Assembly (NCBI GenBank): GCA_030632865.1
Contig: DAOVTY010000074.1
Coordinates: forward strand, 1-11,839
Reading direction: 5' to 3'
Source: Bacteroidota bacterium
GTDB taxonomy: Bacteria; Bacteroidota; Bacteroidia; Bacteroidales; Prolixibacteraceae
DNA: 11,839 nt
The position numbers and the translations under genes were made by a program. Positions within the stretch are counted from its first letter, which is position 1. Every line of letters starts with the position of its first letter. Positions 6,773 to 11,839 of this stretch are shown here, piece after piece. The notes under the pieces are model-generated. The model had not been told where the DNA came from, made no database searches, and saw only the letters and a program-made list of their open reading frames with translations.

Positions 6773-7513
6773 CTACATGGCATTTTCCAAATCTTCCGAT
6801 ATTTCCAGATTATGAAATACTTGTTGCACATCATCGTCATCTTCAAGCTTTTCCACCAATCGTAAAATCTTTTTTGAGTCTTCGATACTAAGAGATACAG
6901 TATTATGAGGAATCCTTTGTAACTCCTGACTTTCTGCCTCAATATCCATTTCCTCCATTTTTTTCGAAACATTTCCAAAATCCTCAAGCGCGGTGGTTAT
7001 TAATATTAAGTTATCGTTCTCCTCAAAATCTTCAGCTCCGGCATCAATCATCTCCAACTCAAACTCTTCCATATCAAATCCGCCACTATTCTGAACAACA
7101 AATATTCCCTTTCTGTCGAACAAAAAACTAAGCGAACCATTTGTTCCAAGATGCCCGCCATACTTTGTAAATATTGACCTCACACTTCCAACAGTGCGAT
7201 TATTATTATCCGAAAGGCACTCAACAAAAATAGCAATCCCTCCCACTCCATAACCTTCAAAAGTTAACTCTTCAAAATTGGCAGCGTCTTTCTCTGCCTT
7301 ATGAATTGCACGCTGTATAACGTCTTTCGGCATATTTTGGCCTTTGGCATTTTGCACAGCAAGCCGTAAACGCGAGTTAGACTCGATATCTGTTCCACCC
7401 ATTTTTGCGGCAACAGTAATCTCTTTCGAAAACTTTGAAAACATTTTCGACCGCTTTGCATCTGCAGCTCCCTTTTTGTGTTTTATTGATGACCATTTAT
7501 TGTGACCCGACAT
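6773..7513 (-). CDS. yebC: YebC/PmpR/TACO1-family protein
   Basis: This 246-residue protein starts with the family signature MSGHNKWSSIKHKKG and continues AADAKRSKMFSKFSKEI, then MPKDVIQRAI (61-70), EGYGVGGIAIFVE (86-98), DNNNRTVGSVRSIFTKYGG (102-120) and GSLSFLFDRKG (126-136). Length and motif order are normal for the family. Members were long annotated as transcription regulators; the mitochondrial relative TACO1 activates translation, and bacterial members have been linked to relief of ribosome stalling at proline runs. The protein is cytoplasmic. An unusually acidic tail includes LEDDDDVQ around 223-230. A TAAATTTG match to the -7 consensus lies on the minus strand at 7603-7596, 83 bases before the start, but without a matching -33. 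The 160-base gap to the SPOR gene and that gene's own promoter suggest separate transcription. Confidence 0.95.
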   Translation of the reverse strand: MSGHNKWSSIKHKKGAADAKRSKMFSKFSKEITVAAKMGGTDIESNSRLRLAVQNAKGQNMPKDVIQRAIHKAEKDAANFEELTFEGYGVGGIAIFVECLSDNNNRTVGSVRSIFTKYGGHLGTNGSLSFLFDRKGIFVVQNSGGFDMEEFELEMIDAGAEDFEENDNLILITTALEDFGNVSKKMEEMDIEAESQELQRIPHNTVSLSIEDSKKILRLVEKLEDDDDVQQVFHNLEISEDLENAM

Positions 7514-7743
7514 AATAAATTAGATTAAAGTTAATTTTTTAATAAATTTTGAAAAGAGTATAAAATCCTTTCAATTAAAAAGATTTATAAATATACAAAT
7601 TTAAGAAACTTCGTTAAACCTTAAAAAAGAAATTGGAGAAAGAAAAAATATTAATATTTTCGACTTCCATAGTTTATCCTCTAACAAATGGGTGCATTTT
7701 TACCAGAATGATTTATAAAATTTCATTTGATAAAAACAAAAAA

Positions 7744-8085
7744 ATGGGAAAACTGGCAAACAATTTTGACGACTACCGAGCAAAAATGAATGAGAAAATT
7801 TTAGCATCGAACAATAAAGTTATAAAACGCATTTATAGTCTCGATACTTTAACATACCAAGATGGCGCTTTAAGTGGTAAAGCAAAAGAGATGCTTGGAC
7901 TGGCAGCTTCAATGGTTCTGCGTTGCGATGATTGTGTTAAATATCATTTGCAAAAATGTTTTGATCTAGGAGTTACAAGCGATGAAGTTTTTGAAATATT
8001 TAGTGTGGCAAATGTTGTTGGCGGAACTATTGTAATTCCGCATACAAGGCGTGCAGTTGAATTTTGGGAAGAACTAATTAATTAG
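7744..8085 (+). CDS. Carboxymuconolactone decarboxylase/AhpD-like protein with CxxC
   Basis: This 113-residue protein has the CMD/AhpD core: an all-helical fold with RCDDCVKYHL at 60-69. That gives Cys61, Cys64 and His68, the CxxC-x3-H redox motif of AhpD-like peroxidase reductases. ALSGKAKEMLGLAASMVL (42-59) precedes it and VVGGTIVIPHTRRAVEF follows, both typical. It may take part in thiol-based peroxide defence, but the substrate is not shown. The frame is open further upstream to a TTG at 7633 and an ATG at 7708. I chose the ATG at 7744 because the upstream codons do not look like this family and MGKLANNFDDYRAKM resembles its usual N-terminus. It stands alone, divergent from yebC. Confidence 0.85.
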   Translation: MGKLANNFDDYRAKMNEKILASNNKVIKRIYSLDTLTYQDGALSGKAKEMLGLAASMVLRCDDCVKYHLQKCFDLGVTSDEVFEIFSVANVVGGTIVIPHTRRAVEFWEELIN

Positions 8086-8402
8086 TATCTAAATTTTAAT
8101 TTCGTAAATTATCTGGCATTAAATAACAAATAATAATGGTCTCTATTGGAGTTATATGGACGAATAAATAACAAAAGTCAAAACAAAAAATACAAAATAT
8201 TTAGTCAAGAAATATATTTCGTTTTACAATTTGGGTGAGGGCACATTGCTATTTCTACGGAAAACTCAAATAGATAATATTTGTAAATTGGAATTTATTT
8301 GATTTTTTGTTCTTTTGCTATTTGAAATTTCTGGATTATCCAGATTAGGTTATTAAAACTTTTTATCACTAATTTGTTACATTTATAAATAAACTATTAA
8401 AA
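8086..8402. other. Non-coding spacer of about 317 bases
   Basis: I see no gene, RNA or terminator here. Stops are frequent in all frames and the base composition is strongly A+T. A slightly G+C-richer patch near 8231-8260 gives no recognisable protein in any frame. The one clear structure is the dyad at 8330-8344. Confidence 0.5.
8330..8344. promoter_or_regulatory. Short palindrome TCTGGA-TTA-TCCAGA, candidate operator
   Basis: Two perfect 6-base arms surround TTA, 58 bases upstream of the NifX-like gene. Size and position suit a binding site for a dimeric regulator of the downstream operon, but a 6+6 match can arise by chance. No T-tract follows, so a terminator for the preceding gene is unlikely. 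Confidence 0.25.
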
Positions 8403-8723
8403 ATGGAGAAAATATTTGCAATTACATCGGTGGGTAAAACCGAAAAATCACTTTTAGATTTACGCTTTGGGAAATGTGAAAATATTGTAATTTTTAATGC
8501 TACAAAAAATCAATATTCTATTATAGACAATCCATTTAAAGAGAGTGAGAATAGCGGAATAAAATTAGTTGAGCTGGTAAAAAAAGAAGGTGTTACAACA
8601 ATAATTACCGGAGAAATTGGTCCGAAAGCAGGGAAATTAATTAAAGAAAAGAAGCTTCAATTGGTTCTTTTATCAGAAGAAAGAATTAAAATTGAAGAAG
8701 TGATGAACAGAATTAAACCTTGA
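8403..8723 (+). CDS. NifX/NifB-like (dinitrogenase iron-molybdenum cofactor) family protein
   Basis: This 106-residue single-domain protein belongs to the family that includes NifX, NifY, the NifB C-terminus and small archaeal proteins of the MTH1175 type. Visible features are LDLRFGKCENIVIFN (18-32), matching the usual D-x-RFGR-x-x-x-F pattern, and a strand-loop-helix with TIITGEIGPKAGKLI (66-80), the family's G-x-x-GP-x-A signature. NifX members bind FeMo-cofactor precursors, while free-standing members outside nif clusters have no settled role and may carry Fe-S or other metal centres. Nothing here suggests nitrogen fixation. It heads a probable operon with GNAT and AlbA_2 genes at spacings of 28 and 22 bases. 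Confidence 0.8.
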   Translation: MEKIFAITSVGKTEKSLLDLRFGKCENIVIFNATKNQYSIIDNPFKESENSGIKLVELVKKEGVTTIITGEIGPKAGKLIKEKKLQLVLLSEERIKIEEVMNRIKP

Positions 8724-8751
8724 AATAAATTACTGCCAAGTTATTAAAGCA

Positions 8752-9201
8752 ATGTTTGTACGAAAAGCAACATCAAACGATTTAAACGAGATTGTAGATT
8801 TCCAGCTTCTTATGGCAAAGGAAACTGAAGAGATTTTACTGGACAAAAAAATAGTAACTAAAGGTGTTTTGGCAGTTCTAACCGACAATTCGAAAGGACA
8901 ATATTACGTTGCCGAATTAAATGGAGAAGTTATGAGCTCGCTTTTAACTACATTCGAATGGAGCGACTGGAGAAATGGAACCATTTTATGGATTCAATCG
9001 GTTTATGTTTTACCCGAATTCAGACGAAAAGGTGTTTACCGCACTATGTACTCATTCATTAAAGGAGAAGTTTTAAATAATAGGAATTTAAAAGGGATAA
9101 GATTATACGCCGATAAATCTAATTTGCCAGCACAAAAAACTTACAAAACTCTAGGAATGAGTCCAGACCATTACGTTACTTTCGAGTGGCTAAAAGAATA
9201 A
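8752..9201 (+). CDS. GNAT-family N-acetyltransferase
   Basis: This 149-residue protein spans one GNAT fold, which moves an acetyl group from acetyl-CoA to an amine. It opens with FVRKATSNDLNEIVDF, the usual first strand and helix. Motif A is at about 82-98: QSVYVLPEFRRKGVYRTMY, with R-R-K-G-V-Y as the pyrophosphate-binding loop in place of the common Q/R-x-x-G-x-G/A. Motif B follows as IRLYADKSNLPAQKTYKTLGM (116-136), with Asn124 and Tyr131 in the expected positions. The substrate cannot be read from the sequence; the N-terminal region rich in acidic residues and WSDW near 70-73 are not diagnostic to me. It lies 28 bases after the NifX-like gene. Confidence 0.9.
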   Translation: MFVRKATSNDLNEIVDFQLLMAKETEEILLDKKIVTKGVLAVLTDNSKGQYYVAELNGEVMSSLLTTFEWSDWRNGTILWIQSVYVLPEFRRKGVYRTMYSFIKGEVLNNRNLKGIRLYADKSNLPAQKTYKTLGMSPDHYVTFEWLKE

Positions 9202-9223
9202 AAAATCAAATAAACAGTTATCG

Positions 9224-9889
9224 ATGTCAGGTTCTCAGGCTTTATATAAAAAAATAGACGAGGGCGAACACCAAAAACAAGACTTTAAATTCTGTATCAA
9301 CAATTCTAAAAAGATAGCAAAATCGTTGGTGGCATTTGCAAATACCCACGGTGGTAGACTTTTAATTGGGGTTAAAGATAACGGTAAAATTGCTGGAATT
9401 AAAAGTGACGAAGAGTTTTACATGATTGAATCTGCTGCGAAAATTTATAGTAACCCAGCTATTACTTTCTTAACAAAACAGTGGCATATCGAGGGCAAAA
9501 CAGTTTTAGAAATTATTGTAGAACCCTGTAACAAAAAACCCTATTTTGCAAAAGATGAAAACGGAAAATGGATGGCATACATTAGAATTGCTGATGAAAA
9601 TATTCTCGCCCACAAAATACAGATTGAAGTTTGGAGAAAACAAAAAAGCAAAAAAGGAATTCACTTTACGTACTCCAATAATGAAAAATTTTTAATAGAT
9701 TATCTTCAGAAAAACATCTCCATTTCATTTTCAAAGTTTATTCGCGCAGCACATATTTCGCGAAAAAAAGCCGAAGAAATTTTAAGTGATTTTATAATTA
9801 TGGAAATTGTAAATCTGAATTCTCATGAAGAAGGAACCACATTTTCTTTAAATAAAAATTTTAATAATTCTGAATTTGCAAAGAAGTAA
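9224..9889 (+). CDS. Schlafen AlbA_2-domain protein, putative nucleic-acid-binding regulator
   Basis: The first 135 or so residues of this 221-residue protein form an AlbA_2 (Schlafen-type) domain. It begins GEHQKQDFKF (14-23), the E-x-x-x-x-DFK motif, then AKSLVAFANTHGGRLLIGV (32-50) and KDNGKIAGI, and later KPYFAK and the strand AYIRIADEN (118-126). Residues about 150-210 contain helices (NEKFLIDYLQK, SFSKFIRAAHISRKKAEEIL) that look like a winged helix-turn-helix. Proteins of this type are often annotated as transcriptional regulators or ATP-binding proteins; real functions are mostly unknown. The protein lacks the ATPase-like C-terminal domain found in longer members. It follows the GNAT gene by 22 bases and probably ends the operon, since 98 bases precede the phosphatase. 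Confidence 0.85.
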   Translation: MSGSQALYKKIDEGEHQKQDFKFCINNSKKIAKSLVAFANTHGGRLLIGVKDNGKIAGIKSDEEFYMIESAAKIYSNPAITFLTKQWHIEGKTVLEIIVEPCNKKPYFAKDENGKWMAYIRIADENILAHKIQIEVWRKQKSKKGIHFTYSNNEKFLIDYLQKNISISFSKFIRAAHISRKKAEEILSDFIIMEIVNLNSHEEGTTFSLNKNFNNSEFAKK

Positions 9890-9987
9890 TTGTTAAATTT
9901 CATAGTTCAAATAATTTTTCCCGATCAAATTAAACGTAGTTAAAAATATCTTCTTATTTTTACTCATTCAAAATAACAAATAAAATT

Positions 9988-11142
9988 ATGGTACATAAAT
10001 TATCTATTTTAATATTAGTGTTCTGTTTTGGTCTAACAACTTTTGCACAAGATGCATACATGGATGCATCGGCAGAAGAAAAAGAAAAAACATATTCTGG
10101 CGGAGAAGCTTACGATGTAAAAACATTTACACAAGAATTTAAGTCGGAAAAACCGAAGAATATAATTTTACTAATTGGTGATGGAATGGGCATTACACAA
10201 GTTTTTTCGGGAATTACCGCAAACAAGGGGCACCTATTTCTCGAGAACTGTAAACATATTGGTTTCTCTAAAACACAATCGGCAGATAAATTTATCACCG
10301 ACTCGGCAGCAGGCGGAACAGCACTGTCTACCGGAACCAGAACATACAACGGCGCAATAGCAGTTGACATGGATAAGAAGCCTTTAAAAACAATTTTGGA
10401 AGCTGCCGAAGAAAATGGATTGGCAACCGGGTTAGTTTCTAGTTCGGCAATAACACATGCAACTCCCGCTTCTTTTATTGCACATCAACCGCAGAGAAGT
10501 ATGTACGAAGAAATTGCATCCGACTTTTTAAAAACTGACATTGATGTTTTTATTGGTGGTGGAAGAGACCATTTTATAGCACGCAAAGACAATGTAAATT
10601 TGGTTGACAAATTAATAGAAAAAGGATATCGCTACGAGGAGGATATGAATAACGTTAAGAAAGTTAAAAAAGGGAAATTAGTGGCTTTAATTGATGACGT
10701 GCATCCCGGCAGATTATCGGAAAGAGGAGACATGCTTCCGGTGGCAACAAAAACGGCAATTAATATATTAAGCAAAAACGATAAGGGTTTTTTCTTAATG
10801 GTTGAAGGTTCGCAAATTGATTGGGGCGGGCATGCAAGTAGCACAATTTATATAGTTGAAGACATGCTCGATTTTGACAAAGTAATTGGTAAAGCACTAG
10901 AATTTGCTGCAAAAGATGGAGAAACATTAGTTGTTATTACTGCCGACCACGAAACTGGAGGAATGGCAATTACTGGAGGAGTTACCAAAGAAGGAATTGT
11001 AAAAGCTGAATATCCAACAAAAGGACACACTGCTGTTATGGTACCAATTTTTGCTTATGGGCCGGGTGCTAAAGAATTTATTGGGATAATGGATAATACC
11101 GATGTACACGATAAGATGAAAAGTTTGCTTTTAGGGAACTAA
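9988..11142 (+). CDS. phoA: Secreted alkaline phosphatase, PhoA family
   Basis: This 384-residue enzyme releases phosphate from many monoesters in the periplasm or outside. Residues 1-20 are a signal peptide ending in TTFA. Active-site parts by comparison with E. coli PhoA: Asp65 in IGDGMG, nucleophile Ser106 in TDSAAGGTA, His157 and Thr159 in THATPASF, Arg170, Glu273, Asp278 and His282 in EGSQIDWGGH, Asp320-His321 in TADHETGG, and His347 in KGHTA. The E. coli residues Asp153 and Lys328 are replaced by His157 and Trp279, the combination also found in the cold-active TAB5 enzyme. The protein is shorter than E. coli PhoA (471) because of reduced loops. It has its own 98-base upstream gap, in which I see no clear Pho box. 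A strong terminator follows 18 bases after the stop. Confidence 0.95.
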   Translation: MVHKLSILILVFCFGLTTFAQDAYMDASAEEKEKTYSGGEAYDVKTFTQEFKSEKPKNIILLIGDGMGITQVFSGITANKGHLFLENCKHIGFSKTQSADKFITDSAAGGTALSTGTRTYNGAIAVDMDKKPLKTILEAAEENGLATGLVSSSAITHATPASFIAHQPQRSMYEEIASDFLKTDIDVFIGGGRDHFIARKDNVNLVDKLIEKGYRYEEDMNNVKKVKKGKLVALIDDVHPGRLSERGDMLPVATKTAINILSKNDKGFFLMVEGSQIDWGGHASSTIYIVEDMLDFDKVIGKALEFAAKDGETLVVITADHETGGMAITGGVTKEGIVKAEYPTKGHTAVMVPIFAYGPGAKEFIGIMDNTDVHDKMKSLLLGN

Positions 11143-11160
11143 TCAACCACATATTCTTAG

Positions 11161-11199
11161 AAAAACCGGATAATCTTAATTTTTGAGTATCCGGTTTTT
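11161..11199. terminator. Bidirectional intrinsic terminator
   Basis: A perfect 12-bp stem, AAAAACCGGATA (11161-11172) with TATCCGGTTTTT (11188-11199), encloses a 15-base loop. T-runs follow the CCGG core on both strands. It lies 18 bases after the phosphatase stop and 47 bases after the helicase stop on the other strand, so it can end both convergent transcripts. Confidence 0.9.
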
Positions 11200-11245
11200 T
11201 TACGATATTTTCGACTAAAAAGTAAATCAAAATTTCAGGTTAATA

Positions 11246-11839
11246 CTAACGTCTTTTTTTTCTTTTCTGACGCTCTCTGGTTCGGGTAAATTTATCTTCG
11301 AACGAACGTTTTGATAAGAATCTTTTCTTTTTGTGAAATGCACCTCTGTAGGTTGGGTCGTCAATTTTTTTCTGGCGGTCAATTTCGCGAAGATACTGCT
11401 GATTTTCGTCAAATTCAGTTTCAATAATCTCGATATTTCCAGGCATCTCCAAAAGCTCAATATCCATGCGGATAAGTTCTTCAATCTTTTGCCAGTGCCA
11501 CTCGTCCGAGGGGTCAACTAAAGTAATTGCATCCCCCTTATTCCCTGCACGAGCTGTTCTCCCAATACGGTGTATATAATCTTCGTAATCGTTAGGAATA
11601 TCGAAATTTATAACGTGGCTCACCTTACTAACATCCATTCCACGTGCCGAAACATCGGTTGTAATCAATACTCTAACATCGCCACTTTTAAATGCTTGAA
11701 TAGAATTTATCCGTGCATTTTGTCCTTTATTTGAATGAAGGATTCGTGTCTCACCAGAAGATTTACGTTGAACAACTTTAAAAACTCCTTCAGCATGTTC
11801 CTTCGTTTTCACAAAAATTACAACTCGTTTAAATGTCTC
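11246..11839 (-). CDS. DEAD-box RNA helicase, C-terminal part (RhlE/DeaD-like)
   Basis: The frame is open to the right edge of the window, so the N-terminal RecA domain with the DEAD box is missing; 197 residues are visible. They hold the second RecA domain: RVVIFVKTKEHAE (motif IV region), LHSNKGQNARINSIQAFKSG, VLITTDVSARGMDV (motif V) and HRIGRTARAG (motif VI). The usual HG of LHG before the Q is HS here. After the core comes a linker with EMPGNIEIIETEFDE and a very basic tail ending RQKRKKRR, common in RhlE-type helicases that bind RNA non-specifically. It probably unwinds RNA in ribosome assembly or decay. A GTG at 11812 is not the real start, since coding sequence continues upstream. The terminator at 11161-11199 serves its 3' end. 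Confidence 0.93.
   Translation of the reverse strand, partial: ETFKRVVIFVKTKEHAEGVFKVVQRKSSGETRILHSNKGQNARINSIQAFKSGDVRVLITTDVSARGMDVSKVSHVINFDIPNDYEDYIHRIGRTARAGNKGDAITLVDPSDEWHWQKIEELIRMDIELLEMPGNIEIIETEFDENQQYLREIDRQKKIDDPTYRGAFHKKKRFLSKRSFEDKFTRTRERQKRKKRR

Noticed and set aside
7633..7743. N-terminal extension of the CMD/AhpD-like protein from a TTG
   Set aside because: The TTG start is weak, and the extra residues do not fit the family N-terminus, which begins naturally at 7744.
8403..8723. Evidence for nitrogen fixation
   Set aside because: The NifX/NifB-like family is widespread outside nif clusters, and no nifHDK, nifB radical-SAM or nifEN gene is present.
9224..9889. Defence-system gene based on the Schlafen AlbA_2 domain
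   Set aside because: The protein is short, lacks an effector domain, and has no nuclease, phage or mobile genes beside it.

Overview
The window is a piece of a Bacteroidota chromosome, most likely from class Bacteroidia; a Marinilabiliales-like environmental lineage is a guess. The DNA is A+T-rich, and start codons mostly lack Shine-Dalgarno sequences. One clear promoter element has the Bacteroidota -7 form (TAnnTTTG). Several genes are of types characteristic of the phylum: a 5'-nucleotidase split into two genes, a long (632-residue) PurF-like amidotransferase, and a LysM-like secreted protein.

Layout. Positions 1-282 (minus) hold the start of a secreted LysM-like protein, probably an amidase. 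Divergent from it, 356-2021 (plus) encodes the two halves of a periplasmic 5'-nucleotidase as separate overlapping genes, C-terminal domain first. Then comes lnt (2140-3735), the last enzyme of lipoprotein maturation. The 520-base convergent gap 3736-4256 contains a G+C-richer block with terminal inverted repeats, resembling a MITE or IS remnant, and a perfect 16-bp A+T palindrome. On the minus strand lie a SPOR-domain secreted protein, the long PurF-like protein (8-base overlap with it), and upstream of both a separate yebC. On the plus strand follow a CxxC carboxymuconolactone-decarboxylase/AhpD-like protein, then a probable operon of a NifX/NifB-like protein, a GNAT acetyltransferase and a Schlafen AlbA_2 protein, then a secreted PhoA-family alkaline phosphatase. 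A bidirectional terminator separates the phosphatase from the C-terminal part of a DEAD-box RNA helicase on the minus strand.

How the genes relate. The window is mostly housekeeping and envelope genes. The split nucleotidase and the alkaline phosphatase could both release phosphate and nucleosides outside the cytoplasm, but they are about 8 kb apart and nothing shows shared control. Lnt would act on lipoproteins, including the nucleotidase C-domain protein, which has a lipobox. I see no CRISPR array, phage, toxin-antitoxin or defence island, no tRNA or rRNA, and no convincing new multi-gene system. The least explained item is the inverted-repeat-bounded block at 3742-3927.
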